Shown here: piece by piece, positions 36,397-45,920 of the stretch
How the letters are laid out: each line of letters opens with the position of its first letter
Numbering within the stretch: position 1 is the stretch's first letter
Assembly: GCA_017427885.1 (NCBI GenBank)
Contig: JAFRRW010000011.1
Coordinates: forward strand, 434,001-498,000
DNA length: 64,000 nucleotides
DNA from: Bacteroidales bacterium
GTDB lineage: Bacteria; Bacteroidota; Bacteroidia; Bacteroidales; UBA932
Reading direction: 5' to 3'
The notes under the pieces: model-generated
Database searches by the model: none
Told to the model about the DNA's origin: nothing
What the model saw: only the letters and a program-made list of their open reading frames with translations
Position numbers and translations under genes: made by a program

Positions 36397-37749
36397 CTAG
36401 TCGTATTTGGGTTTTATGAACCAGATATCAAATATGTTGACTCCGACGGTAAAGTTAATAAATCTTTCCCGAATGAGATTGTTGTCCTTGGTTCCCCTCT
36501 GTCCCAGGTCCACGGCGACGTTTATGTGGTTCCTGGATCCGCGGGGGTTGTTGACGGAAGTCGTGGGGAACGACGCCCCAAGGGTTATTCCGTAAGAGTT
36601 TACATTGTTGCCGTTGACCTTGTAATAGGCCTGGTCCCAGTAGGCTCCGGCCCTGTAGGCCACCCTTCTCATATAGTAGCGGATGTCATTGCGGTTGGGA
36701 ACGTAGGAAGCGCCGACGCGGACGGACTGGGACACGCCGGAAGAGAACTTCACCGTCTCAGACTCGTTCTTGAAGCCGACGACGGAGGAGTATCCGCAGG
36801 GTCCGGCGTTCGAACGGATGTAATCTACCTCCACCGACCATTTGTCGGAGCCTCTCATACTGACCCCCACTCCGAGTTCATCGGCGAACTTAACCCTGTC
36901 TTTATAGTCGCGGAGATTGTCCCTGTTGTACCTGACGGTGTCGGAGGCGGAAGAAATTGTGGCTATGAGATAATCCTTATTATAGCCGCTGATTTTCGTT
37001 CCCAGCTTGTAGGTGGCGCCAACCGTCATCGTCGACATCTCTCCCATCGGAATGTCCATCTGTGCTCCGACCTTCAGCGTCACCCCTCTCAGGGAGAGTT
37101 CGTGGCCGCTGTTTATGGTGCGGAACGACGTGTTGGAGAAGGACATGGCCGTCGCTTTGTTGAGTTTCCCGAAATAGTATATTCCCTCGACTCCTACCGA
37201 CAGGTGCCTGGTCAGCTGGCTTCCCGCTCCAAGATAGAGGCTGTTCACCGAACCATTGCCCCTGGACGTGTACGTCACGTTGCCAGTGGTGCCGATGAAC
37301 GCGGGGTCGGTGATGGGATGGGAAACGTTGTACCCGACGGAGCTGTAGGGTTTAATCCCCAAATAAACGTCGAGATATCTCCTGTAGACAGGAAAGGATA
37401 TCACGAAATTGTTGAAATTGAAGATGTTGTTGGAAGAGTTGATTCCACCCTGGGAAAAATAGTTGTTCTTTTCCGCAAGGGAAACGTCAGCCATTACGGA
37501 CAGGCTGTCGCGGGCGGTGACGGCGGCGGGATTAACCACGTTGACGAAACGGTTGTCCCTCGTGGCGACTCCCACCCCGGCCATACTGGCGTTGAACGAG
37601 GTGGTTCCCTTGGAAATATCTCCTACGCCGTAGATCGAATAAGGGGAAAAGGCGCTGTATGTGCCATCCACCTCCTGGGCATGCAGGACCGCGCCTCCGG
37701 CAAGGAGGCCGGCAAGCAATACGATTCTACCTATCAACTTTCTCTTCAT
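36397..37749 (-). CDS. Outer-membrane beta-barrel protein (FadL-like fold)
   Basis: 450 residues from the ATG at 37749, overlapping the end of coaX by 23 bp; a TTG 12 bp earlier is possible. Signal peptide ending VLHAQEV. The sequence is alternating polar and hydrophobic beta strands with YSIYGVGD, AGVGVATRDNRFVNVVNPA (a short N-terminal hatch as in FadL-type channels) and ends INFTVGVNIFDIWFIKPKYD with repeated aromatic ends. No substrate known. Operon with coaX, TPR, lptC. Confidence 0.85.
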   Translation of the reverse strand: MKRKLIGRIVLLAGLLAGGAVLHAQEVDGTYSAFSPYSIYGVGDISKGTTSFNASMAGVGVATRDNRFVNVVNPAAVTARDSLSVMADVSLAEKNNYFSQGGINSSNNIFNFNNFVISFPVYRRYLDVYLGIKPYSSVGYNVSHPITDPAFIGTTGNVTYTSRGNGSVNSLYLGAGSQLTRHLSVGVEGIYYFGKLNKATAMSFSNTSFRTINSGHELSLRGVTLKVGAQMDIPMGEMSTMTVGATYKLGTKISGYNKDYLIATISSASDTVRYNRDNLRDYKDRVKFADELGVGVSMRGSDKWSVEVDYIRSNAGPCGYSSVVGFKNESETVKFSSGVSQSVRVGASYVPNRNDIRYYMRRVAYRAGAYWDQAYYKVNGNNVNSYGITLGASFPTTSVNNPRGSRNHINVAVDLGQRGTKDNNLIRERFINFTVGVNIFDIWFIKPKYD

Positions 37750-38455
37750 AGCCTTTGGCAAACAGGGCCAATCCCATCAGGACCAGGTTGCAAACTACAA
37801 ATATGGGCTTTTTCATCCATTTTGCAAAATAATTCGCGTCGCCTCCGGTGAATACCACCACGTTGTCCGGACGGAGTGCCATATAGCCCTCCATTTCAAA
37901 CATTATGCCCGACACCACTCCCGCTTCCATGGAAGACCGCATGGATGTTCCGAGTGGAACGGTCTCCGATGGGTTGTCTATGAGCGGCAGTGACCTGGAA
38001 TACCTGTTGAGAGCCTTGAATCTGGTTCGGCATCCGAGAGAGATGTTCCCTCCTTCGTAATCCCCTTCCGGCGAGATGAGGTCAACCGTCATCGTGGTGC
38101 CCAGATCGAAGAGTGTACATCCTTGACCTTTAAATAAATACCTCGCCGCAAGGATGTTTGCGGCCCTGTCGAATGACAGATGCTCCGGAAGGCAGTACCT
38201 TTCAAGTTCCCCCGTGTGGGCGGGATCCAGGATCATCAGCCTTTCACATTCCGGAAGGAGTCTCTTTTCGTCGGCCGGGGATATCTCGTACTGGGAAGAA
38301 AGCACCATGACGAACGGCTTTTCCCTGGCGGTGATTTCGAGGATGAAGTCAACTGGTTTCTCTCCCTGGTAGCGGTAGGACCTTCCCAGGGTCATCCCTT
38401 CACACCAGGCCGCCTTGAGGGCGGTGTTTCCTATTTCTATCAGAAGATTTGACAC
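37727..38455 (-). CDS. coaX: Type III pantothenate kinase
   Basis: 242 residues starting at a GTG. ASKHA fold: phosphate-1 loop LLIEIGNTALKAAW, then CTLFDLGTTMTVDLI (phosphate 2), GGNISLGCRTRFKAL and VVFTGGDANYF. It phosphorylates pantothenate in CoA synthesis. The first loop has Glu where the family usually has Asp (IDIGNT); a conservative change. Head of the cluster leading to ppiD, and 35 bp after mfd. Confidence 0.92.
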   Translation of the reverse strand: MSNLLIEIGNTALKAAWCEGMTLGRSYRYQGEKPVDFILEITAREKPFVMVLSSQYEISPADEKRLLPECERLMILDPAHTGELERYCLPEHLSFDRAANILAARYLFKGQGCTLFDLGTTMTVDLISPEGDYEGGNISLGCRTRFKALNRYSRSLPLIDNPSETVPLGTSMRSSMEAGVVSGIMFEMEGYMALRPDNVVVFTGGDANYFAKWMKKPIFVVCNLVLMGLALFAKGYEEKVDR

Positions 38456-38490
38456 TTTTCCCTTCTTTTTTACCCCGTAAATTTACTCTT

Positions 38491-41400
38491 TTACGAGAGT
38501 TTTTGCAAAACCTCCAGCGCCTTGCCGAGGGTGTCTATCCCCCTCGTGACTATCTTCAGCCGTCCTTCTGCCTGTTTGAAATTGAACGCGGCGGGGTCGG
38601 AGTTCACTCTGGAAAGTATTTTCTCGAACACCTCCGAACCATAGTAGGCAGACTTCGGGTCGTTTATGAAGAACATTATCATCATACCGTTCTTCACTAT
38701 TATCTTCTCAAACCCGAGTTTTCCTCCTAAATTCCTTATTTTCACCACATTGAGAAGATTCTCCACCTCCTTGGGCGCCGGGCCGAACCTGTCGTCCATC
38801 CTTTCTTTCATCAGGTCTATCTCCCTGTCTGACGACATCGAATCCAATTGTTTGTATATCCTTATCTTCTCGGCGGTTATGTCTATGTAACTGTCAGGGA
38901 TGAGGGCCGGCTGGTCGGTTTCTATGGTGCAGTCCGTCCGGAATCCCTCCCTGGCCGACTTGGTGACGATGCCCGTTTCCACTCCCAACTCCTCCATCGC
39001 CTCCTGAAGTATCTTCTGGTATGTTTCATAACCCATATCCAGGATAAAACCGCTCTGTTCGGCCCCCAGAAGGTTTCCGGCGCCCCTTATGTCGAGGTCC
39101 TGCATCGCTATGTTGAACCCGCTGCCCAGGTCGGAGAACTCCTCTATCGCCTTCAGGCGTCGCCTTGCGTCGTCGGTCACCGTCGCCAGAGGGGGGACAA
39201 CAAGGTAACAGAAAGCCTTCCTGTTGGACCTTCCCACCCTTCCCCTGAGTTGGTGTAGATCAGAGAGCCCTATGTTCTGGGCCTGGTTGATTATTATGGT
39301 GTTGACGTTGGGAATGTCTAGGCCGTTCTCTATTATCGTGGTGCAGAGGAGGAGGTCGTATTCCCCTTTTATGAATCCCAGCATCGTGTCCTCCATCTCC
39401 CTCGCCGGCATCTGGCCGTGGGCCACGCCTATCCTCATATCCGGAACAAGCCGGTGCAGGATTTCCTTTATGGAAGGAAGTTCCTCCACTTTGTTATGAA
39501 GGAAGAATATCTGACCTCCGCGGTTGAGTTCATAGTCCAGGATGCTCTTTATCTCTTCATGGTTGAAAAGTATTATTTCCGTCTGGACGGGAATCCTGTT
39601 GGGCGGAGGGGTATTAATTATTGAAAGGTCCCGAGCACCGAGAAGGGAGAACTGAAGGGTTCTCGGTATGGGGGTGGCCGTGAGCGTCAGGGTATCCACC
39701 GAGAGTTTCATCTGGCGGAGTTTCTCCTTCGCGCTTACCCCGAACTTCTGCTCCTCGTCCACTATCAGAAGCCCAAGGTCCTTGAATTCAAAGTCCTTAC
39801 CAAGTATTTTATGGGTTCCTATAAGGATGTCTATCCTTCCAGACGATATCTTTTCCTGGATTTCCTTCACCTGCTTCGGAGTTCTGAGACGGCTTACATA
39901 ATCTACCGTAACGGGAAAGTCCTTCAGTCTTTCGGTGAATGTCCTGTAATGCTGGAGGGCGAGGATGGTGGTAGGTACCAGAACCGCAACCTGCTTGTTG
40001 TCAGATACGGCCTTGAACGCCGCCCTGATGGCTATTTCCGTCTTGCCGAAACCTACGTCCCCGCAGATGAGGCGGTCCATCGGACTCCTGTCTTCCATAT
40101 CTTCCTTGACCGCCTTCGTCGCCTTTTCCTGGTCGGGAGTATCTTCATACATGAATGAAGATTCCAATTCATCCTGCATATAGGTGTCCGGGGAGAAGGC
40201 AAAGCCGCGGGAGGCCTTCCTTTTAGCATACAGTTGGATAAGGTCTTTCGCGATGTCCTTTATCCTCGATTTGGCCCCTGTCTTGAGCGTCTGCCAGGAC
40301 TTCGACCCTAGTTTGTTTATCTTGGGAGCCTCTCCCTCCTTCGCGCGGAACCTCGATATCTTGTTCAGGGAATGGACGGAAATGAATACGATGTCTCCTC
40401 CCTTGTATATGAGTTTCACCACCTCGTGCATCCTTCCCTTGTCGTCCTTCAGCCTTACAAGGCCTCCGAATATTCCTATTCCGTGATCTATATGGACTAT
40501 GTAATCGCCTACGTTGAAGGCGTTCAAATCATTGATGGTCAGCTGTTCGCTTTTTTCCACCGTCCTGCGGATCCTAACCCTGTGGAAGCGGTCGAATATC
40601 TCGTGGTCCGTATAGCAGCATACTCTGTCTCCGGAATCTATGAAACCGGCGTGTATGTTCTTTCCTGTTATGAATTCGGGAAGGATTCCCTCTTCCTGGC
40701 TGAGAATGGCCCTAAGCCGGTCGGTCTGAGAGCCTTTCTCTGAATAGACATATACCCTATAATTGTTCTCTATCTTTTCGCGGATGTCACCGGAAAGAAG
40801 TTCGAAGTTCTTGTTGAATACCGGCTGGGGAGATATGCTGAAATTTATAATTTCCTCATCCTTTACCTCGGTGGAGAGGGGAATGTCAAGGAAAACTTTC
40901 TTCGAAAAATTAATTTTCCGGAAGAAATCTTCATTCCTGTACATATCGGAAGAATCCAGCCAGACAACGGTGTCTTCAGGAAAAAAGGATATTATGTCAA
41001 CCATCTGCCTCCCTTCTTCATTTCCCTTTTCTTCCGATATGTCCGGCATTATTCCCGCTTTCTCAATTTCTCCCGTCGACAGCTGGGTATTGCAGTCAAA
41101 ACTATGTATTTTCTCCACCTCGTTGCCGAAGAAGGATAATCTGAAAGGATTGTTGGAAGAAAAGGAAAATATGTCGAATACAGATCCCCTTACTGCGAAC
41201 TGGCCGGGACGGGAAACGAAATCCACCCTTTCAAACCCTTCATTTGAAAGCCTTTCTATTATTTCCTCATATGATATTTCCTGCCCCTTCTCTATCGTAA
41301 GAAGTTTTTCAGTTATGTCAGACCGGCTCGGTACTTTTTCCTTGAGGGCCAGGGGGTAAGTTACGAAAACAGAAATGTCATCTCCTCCGGAAGATATTTT

Positions 41401-41706
41401 TTCTATGGCCGACGTTCTCTGGACCATCAAGGACGCCTTATGGTTGCTCCTCTGAACTCCGGATCCGGAATCAGGAAGGAAAAATACCCTGTCTCCTTCT
41501 ATAAGGTTATATAGATCGGATGCACAGTATTCCGCCGTTTCTTCTGTAGGAAGTACTATAAGATGTTTTCCCTTTTCCGCCACTTCCGAAAACACGAACC
41601 ACCTGGCGGAAAGGAAAAGACCTTTACAAAAAGACTCTTTTCTATTTAAAATACTATCCCTGAGAAGTTTAACAGAGGTAGAACAAATTTTTACTTCCTC
41701 GCTCAC
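38491..41706 (-). CDS. mfd: Transcription-repair coupling factor Mfd
   Basis: 1071 residues from a GTG start. Mfd removes RNA polymerase stalled at lesions and brings UvrA. UvrB-like N-terminus, RNA polymerase interacting (CarD-like) domain with FNVGDYIVHIDHGIGIFGGL, Walker A CGDVGFGKTEIAIR (about 548), DEEQ box LIVDEEQKFG (about 650), TATPIPRTLQFSLLGARDLS, GRVGRSNRKAFCYL and the TRG/D7 end. The start is the only one that leaves the N-terminal domain whole. Divergent from ruvB across a 230-bp gap with origin-like features; the first DnaA-like box lies directly before the start codon. Confidence 0.96.
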   Translation of the reverse strand: MSEEVKICSTSVKLLRDSILNRKESFCKGLFLSARWFVFSEVAEKGKHLIVLPTEETAEYCASDLYNLIEGDRVFFLPDSGSGVQRSNHKASLMVQRTSAIEKISSGGDDISVFVTYPLALKEKVPSRSDITEKLLTIEKGQEISYEEIIERLSNEGFERVDFVSRPGQFAVRGSVFDIFSFSSNNPFRLSFFGNEVEKIHSFDCNTQLSTGEIEKAGIMPDISEEKGNEEGRQMVDIISFFPEDTVVWLDSSDMYRNEDFFRKINFSKKVFLDIPLSTEVKDEEIINFSISPQPVFNKNFELLSGDIREKIENNYRVYVYSEKGSQTDRLRAILSQEEGILPEFITGKNIHAGFIDSGDRVCCYTDHEIFDRFHRVRIRRTVEKSEQLTINDLNAFNVGDYIVHIDHGIGIFGGLVRLKDDKGRMHEVVKLIYKGGDIVFISVHSLNKISRFRAKEGEAPKINKLGSKSWQTLKTGAKSRIKDIAKDLIQLYAKRKASRGFAFSPDTYMQDELESSFMYEDTPDQEKATKAVKEDMEDRSPMDRLICGDVGFGKTEIAIRAAFKAVSDNKQVAVLVPTTILALQHYRTFTERLKDFPVTVDYVSRLRTPKQVKEIQEKISSGRIDILIGTHKILGKDFEFKDLGLLIVDEEQKFGVSAKEKLRQMKLSVDTLTLTATPIPRTLQFSLLGARDLSIINTPPPNRIPVQTEIILFNHEEIKSILDYELNRGGQIFFLHNKVEELPSIKEILHRLVPDMRIGVAHGQMPAREMEDTMLGFIKGEYDLLLCTTIIENGLDIPNVNTIIINQAQNIGLSDLHQLRGRVGRSNRKAFCYLVVPPLATVTDDARRRLKAIEEFSDLGSGFNIAMQDLDIRGAGNLLGAEQSGFILDMGYETYQKILQEAMEELGVETGIVTKSAREGFRTDCTIETDQPALIPDSYIDITAEKIRIYKQLDSMSSDREIDLMKERMDDRFGPAPKEVENLLNVVKIRNLGGKLGFEKIIVKNGMMIMFFINDPKSAYYGSEVFEKILSRVNSDPAAFNFKQAEGRLKIVTRGIDTLGKALEVLQKLS

Positions 41707-41707
41707 C

Positions 41708-41882
41708 TGTTGAAAACCTGTTTATAACCCTGTTGATAATTAATAAAATTTGGTTGATTTTTTCTTTTGGTCTCTTTCCTTCTGAATTTTAAAAATTTTC
41801 AAACAAGGTTACAAACAACTATATAAAAATATAATACCTTTATAATCAATTATTTATTTAGTTTATCAACATATTGACAACA
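41708..41882. other. Candidate chromosome replication origin (oriC)
   Basis: Five DnaA-box-like 9-mers flank a very AT-rich stretch. In minus orientation: 41708-41716 (TGTTGAAAA), 41719-41727 (TGTTTATAA) and 41731-41739 (TGTTGATAA, the complement of TTATCAACA). In plus orientation: 41863-41871 (TTATCAACA) and 41874-41882 (TTGACAACA). Starts are 11-12 bp apart within each group. The consensus DnaA box is TTATCCACA. About 120 bp of nearly pure A/T lie between. Genes diverge here, mfd left and ruvB right, and parS-type sites occur at 50.0-52.0 kb. No experimental proof. Confidence 0.65.
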
Positions 41883-41913
41883 CCTACAAAACAAAACTTA
41901 AATAAATAAAAAG

Positions 41914-41921
41914 TATATTTG
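41914..41921 (+). promoter_or_regulatory. -7 promoter box of ruvB
   Basis: TATATTTG, a perfect TAnnTTTG match, 15 bp before the ruvB ATG. Confidence 0.6.
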
Positions 41922-41936
41922 TATTCAGTTTAAAAG

Positions 41937-42983
41937 ATGCCAGGTATGAGCGAATTCGATCCTCACGTCGCCGTTGAAGACAAAGATAAGGATTTGGACG
42001 GAATAATAAGGCCGCAAGAGCTGGATGATTTTACCGGCCAGAGTGAAATAGTCTCCAACCTTGGAATATATATAAAGGCTTCGAAGATGAGAGAGGAAGC
42101 CCTGGATCACGTCCTCTTCCACGGGCCTCCGGGACTTGGAAAGACCACCCTCGCCCATATCATAGCGAACGAGATGGGGGTTGGGATGAAGATAACGTCC
42201 GGCCCGGTTCTCAATAAACCCGGTGACCTTGCCGGACTACTCACTTCCCTCGACAAGGGCGACGTCCTTTTCATAGACGAAATCCACCGGCTTTCTCCTG
42301 AGGTGGAGGAATATCTCTATTCCGCCATGGAAGATTTCGTGATAGACATAATGATAGACAAGGGTCCGGGAGCCAGGTCGGTCAGGATCAATCTCAATCC
42401 CTTCACCCTTGTCGGGGCAACTACCAGAAGTGGTCTCCTGACAGCTCCTCTCAGGGAGAGGTTTGGAATAAACTGTGCTCTTGAATATTATGATACTGAA
42501 GACCTTATAAGAATAGTAAAGAGAAGTGCCAGAATCCTTGGAATAGGAATAGACGAGGATGCGGCGCACGAAGTGGCCCTCCGCAGCCGCGGCACTCCAC
42601 GTATTTGCAATTCCCTATTAAAGAGAGTAAGGGATTTCGCCCAGGTCGTCGGCGACGGTCACATAGACCTCAAGATTGCTAATTATGCCCTTGACAAACT
42701 CAAGATTGACAAGAGGGGACTTGATTCGATAGACAACAAGATATTAAGGACCATCATCACAAATTTCAAAGGGGGACCCGTCGGAGCTACCACGATTGCC
42801 ACTTCCATCAGTGAAGATCAGGGTACTTTCGAGGAAGTATATGAACCTTTCCTTATTAAAGAAGGATTCATAGCGCGCACGCCCAGGGGAAGGATAGCCA
42901 CTCCGAAGGCTTATGAACATCTGGGTCTTCAGGCGGAAATGCCTCAAAAAGATGATTCAAGTACGGGTTCCCTGTTCCAATGA
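41937..42983 (+). CDS. ruvB: Holliday junction helicase motor RuvB
   Basis: 348 residues. AAA+ motor that drives branch migration with RuvA. Walker [15 protein letters not shown], Walker [10 protein letters not shown], sensor 1 [19 protein letters not shown]-terminal winged helix ending [18 protein letters not shown]. First gene right of the candidate origin; ruvA is 8 kb away on the other strand rather than adjacent. Confidence 0.97.
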   Translation: MPGMSEFDPHVAVEDKDKDLDGIIRPQELDDFTGQSEIVSNLGIYIKASKMREEALDHVLFHGPPGLGKTTLAHIIANEMGVGMKITSGPVLNKPGDLAGLLTSLDKGDVLFIDEIHRLSPEVEEYLYSAMEDFVIDIMIDKGPGARSVRINLNPFTLVGATTRSGLLTAPLRERFGINCALEYYDTEDLIRIVKRSARILGIGIDEDAAHEVALRSRGTPRICNSLLKRVRDFAQVVGDGHIDLKIANYALDKLKIDKRGLDSIDNKILRTIITNFKGGPVGATTIATSISEDQGTFEEVYEPFLIKEGFIARTPRGRIATPKAYEHLGLQAEMPQKDDSSTGSLFQ

Positions 42984-43006
42984 TTGCGGAATACGAGAAA
43001 ATTGAC

Positions 43007-43014
43007 TAAAATTG
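43007..43014 (+). promoter_or_regulatory. Candidate -7 box of frdA
   Basis: TAAAATTG, one mismatch to TAnnTTTG, 37 bp before the frdA ATG, in a 68-bp gap after ruvB. It suggests that frdA-frdB are transcribed from here without a preceding cytochrome gene. Confidence 0.4.
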
Positions 43015-43051
43015 CAGACTGGTTAACTGACACATAATAATAAATAATAAA

Positions 43052-44998
43052 ATGGCCGATAAATTAATCTCCAAGATTCCTGACGGACCTTTGGCTGAAA
43101 AATGGACAAAAAGGAAGTCCGAGATCCGTCTTGTCAGCCCTAACAACAAGAGAAAACTTGAAATAATAGTCGTGGGAACCGGACTCGGCGGAGCATCCGC
43201 TGCTGCTTCCCTCGGAGAGTTGGGGTACAACGTAAAGGTTTTCTGCATCAGCGATTCTCCCAGGAGGGCGCATTCAATTGCCGCCCAGGGAGGTATAAAC
43301 GCAGCAAAGAACTATCAGAATGACAACGATTCCGTCTATCGTCTTTTCTATGACACGATAAAAGGAGGAGATTACCGCTCCAGGGAGGCGAACGTGTATC
43401 GTCTCGCCGAAGTAAGCGCGGCCATCATAGACCAGTGCGTCGCCCAGGGCATTCCCTTCGCGAGGGAGTACGGCGGATATCTCGCCAACAGGTCCTTTGG
43501 AGGTGTTCAGGTGAGCAGGACATTCTATGCGAGGGGACAGACCGGACAGCAGCTCCTTCTCGGTGCCTATGCCGCCCTTAACCGCCAGATTGCCGCCGGT
43601 ACAGTGACGAGCTATCCCCGCCACGAGATGCTGGACCTCGTAATAATAAATGGTCAGGCAAAGGGTATTATTGCGAGAAATCTCGTAACCGGCAAGCTTG
43701 AAAGGTTCGGCGCCCACGCAGTGGTGATTGCCACGGGAGGATATGGAAATACATATTTCCTTTCTACCAATGCCATGAACAGCAACGGTTCCGCCGCCTG
43801 GCAGTGCTATAAGAAAGGAGCTTACTTTGCAAATCCCTGCTTCGCGCAGATCCATCCCACCTGTATTCCTCGTCACGGAGACCAGCAGTGCAAACTTACC
43901 CTTATGTCTGAATCCCTCCGAAATGACGGAAGGATATGGGTTCCGAACAATTTCGATGATGTCCATAAACTCCGCAGCCACGACATAAAGGCATCCGAAA
44001 TTCCGGAAGAGAGAAGGGACTATTATCTTGAGCGCAGGTATCCTGCCTTCGGTAACCTCGTTCCCCGTGACGTTGCTTCCCGTGCCGCTAAGGAAAGGTG
44101 CGATGCAGGTTATGGTGTGAATGAAACAGGTCAGGCGGTGTTCCTTGATTTCAGCGACGCTATCAAACGTCTCGGACATCAGAGGGTTGCAGAGAGATAC
44201 GGAAACCTCTTTGATATGTATGAGAAAATCACTGGCTCATCCCCTTGGGAGGAACCTATGATGATATATCCTGCCATCCACTATACGATGGGAGGTATAT
44301 GGGTTGATTATGACCTTCAGACTACCGTTCCGGGACTATATGCCATCGGCGAGGCCAATTTCTCCGACCACGGCGGAAACCGTCTCGGCGCCTCCGCCCT
44401 TATGCAGGGACTTGCCGACGGTTATTTCATCCTTCCTGTCACCATTGGAGACTATCTTTCCCATAAGTTCTCGGAGCCCAAGACGGACATCAAGTCTGCG
44501 GAATTCGACGAGGCGGAAAAGGAGGTACAGGAAAAGATAGACAAACTATTTTCTATCAAGGGTCATCAGAGCGTAGATTCCATACATAAGAAACTTGGAA
44601 ACATTATGTGGGATTACGTAGGAATGGCCCGTACCGAAGAGGGACTGAAGAAAGCCATAAAGGAAATAGACGAACTTAAGAAGGAATTCTGGTCGGATCT
44701 CTGCCTCCCTGGCACCCAGTACGAATTCAACCAGGAACTTGAAAAGGCACTGCGGCTCGCCGATTTCCTTGAGATTGGAAAACTTATGGCTTATGACGCC
44801 CTTAACAGGGAAGAATCCTGCGGAGGTCATTTCCGCGAGGAAAGCCAGACGGAAGAAGGTGAAGCCAAGCGCGACGACGAGAATTTTATGTATGTTGCCG
44901 CCTGGGAATACAAGGGAGAGGATAAAAAACCCGAACTCCACAAGGAACCCCTTCAATATGAGTTTATAGAGGTGAAGACCAGAAATTATAAAGACTAG
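43052..44998 (+). CDS. frdA: Fumarate reductase/succinate dehydrogenase flavoprotein subunit
   Basis: 648 residues, the long Bacteroidota/Bacillota-type flavoprotein. FAD dinucleotide site [20 protein letters not shown], the covalent-FAD histidine in [19 protein letters not shown], substrate residues in [13 protein letters not shown] and the capping loop [19 protein letters not shown]. Interconverts succinate and fumarate in anaerobic respiration. Followed 5 bp later by frdB. The membrane cytochrome b subunit gene usually found in front is missing. Confidence 0.97.
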   Translation: MADKLISKIPDGPLAEKWTKRKSEIRLVSPNNKRKLEIIVVGTGLGGASAAASLGELGYNVKVFCISDSPRRAHSIAAQGGINAAKNYQNDNDSVYRLFYDTIKGGDYRSREANVYRLAEVSAAIIDQCVAQGIPFAREYGGYLANRSFGGVQVSRTFYARGQTGQQLLLGAYAALNRQIAAGTVTSYPRHEMLDLVIINGQAKGIIARNLVTGKLERFGAHAVVIATGGYGNTYFLSTNAMNSNGSAAWQCYKKGAYFANPCFAQIHPTCIPRHGDQQCKLTLMSESLRNDGRIWVPNNFDDVHKLRSHDIKASEIPEERRDYYLERRYPAFGNLVPRDVASRAAKERCDAGYGVNETGQAVFLDFSDAIKRLGHQRVAERYGNLFDMYEKITGSSPWEEPMMIYPAIHYTMGGIWVDYDLQTTVPGLYAIGEANFSDHGGNRLGASALMQGLADGYFILPVTIGDYLSHKFSEPKTDIKSAEFDEAEKEVQEKIDKLFSIKGHQSVDSIHKKLGNIMWDYVGMARTEEGLKKAIKEIDELKKEFWSDLCLPGTQYEFNQELEKALRLADFLEIGKLMAYDALNREESCGGHFREESQTEEGEAKRDDENFMYVAAWEYKGEDKKPELHKEPLQYEFIEVKTRNYKD

Positions 44999-45003
44999 GG
45001 ATT

Positions 45004-45777
45004 ATGGAATTCAACTTAAAGATATGGCGCCAGGAAAACGCCAAGGCAAAAGGACATTTCGAGACATATCACATCAGCGGTATCGAGGAAGATGCATCCT
45101 TCCTTGAGATGCTGGATATCCTCAATGAACAACTTATCCGTGAAGGCCAGGATCCCGTCGCATTTGAGAAAGGGCACAGCGGTCCCGTTTCTTTCGACCA
45201 CGACTGCCGTGAAGGTATCTGCGGAGCCTGCTCCCTCTATATTGACGGTCGCGCCCACGGTCCCGACGACCATGTAACCACCTGCCAGTTGTTCATGCGT
45301 CACTTCAAGGACGGAGCCACCATCACCGTGGAGCCCTGGAGAAGTGCTGCCTTCCCCGTAATTAAGGATCTCGTGGTTGACCGCGGTGCCTTTGACAAGA
45401 TACTACAGGCCGGCGGATTCATCTCCGTCCGTACCGGATCTGCCCAGGACGCAAACAACATACTCATTCCTCACGACACGGCAGAAAAGAGCATGGACGC
45501 CGCGGCATGCATAGGATGCGGGGCCTGCGTGGCCACCTGTAAGAACGGATCGGCGATGCTGTTCGTCGGAGCCAGGGTAAGTTCTCTCGCCCTGCTTCCT
45601 CAGGGACGTCCCGAGGCGGCGGCAAGGGCAAGGGCTATGGTTGCGAAGATGGATGAACTCGGCTTCGGAAACTGCACCAACACCCGCGCCTGCGAGATGG
45701 AGTGCCCTAAGGGAATATCCGTCGACCATATTGCCCGTCTCAACAGGGAATTCCTCAAGGCCAAGTTCAGGCAATAA
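45004..45777 (+). CDS. frdB: Fumarate reductase/succinate dehydrogenase iron-sulfur subunit
   Basis: 257 residues. [2Fe-2S] motif [15 protein letters not shown], then [17 protein letters not shown] and [14 protein letters not shown] for the [4Fe-4S] and [3Fe-4S] clusters. Passes electrons between the flavoprotein and the quinone-reactive membrane subunit. The stop is 8 bp before hairpin repeat copy B. No frdC gene follows. Confidence 0.97.
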   Translation: MEFNLKIWRQENAKAKGHFETYHISGIEEDASFLEMLDILNEQLIREGQDPVAFEKGHSGPVSFDHDCREGICGACSLYIDGRAHGPDDHVTTCQLFMRHFKDGATITVEPWRSAAFPVIKDLVVDRGAFDKILQAGGFISVRTGSAQDANNILIPHDTAEKSMDAAACIGCGACVATCKNGSAMLFVGARVSSLALLPQGRPEAAARARAMVAKMDELGFGNCTNTRACEMECPKGISVDHIARLNREFLKAKFRQ

Positions 45778-45785
45778 TCCTTGTT

Positions 45786-45901
45786 TAATACACTATACTC
45801 CTCTTTGAGATGACGCCGCTTCGCGGCCCCTCCCTAAAGGGCCCCTCCCTCTTATGTTGCCTAGGGTGGCACAGTCACTCAAAGAGGAGTATAGTGTATT
45901 A
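45786..45901. repeat. Hairpin repeat element, copy B
   Basis: Arms 45786-45809 and 45878-45901 are perfectly complementary over 24 nt; the next outside pair is T/G. The core 45810-45877 (68 bp) differs from copy A only by a 6-nt CGCTTC insertion near its start and a G-to-T in GCC(G/T)AGGG. The arm sequence is unrelated to that of copy A except for CT...AG next to the core. Sits between convergent frdB and hflX. Confidence 0.88.
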
Positions 45902-45920
45902 GGAATAACCCCAGAATAAA

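Noticed and set aside
36394..37851. Long plus-strand frame opposite the outer-membrane protein gene
   Set aside because: Antisense shadow; low-complexity Val/Gly/His sequence without recognisable domain.
45810..45877. Repeat core considered as a CRISPR repeat or insertion-sequence end
   Set aside because: Single copies far apart, no spacers, no transposase gene; arms differ per copy.
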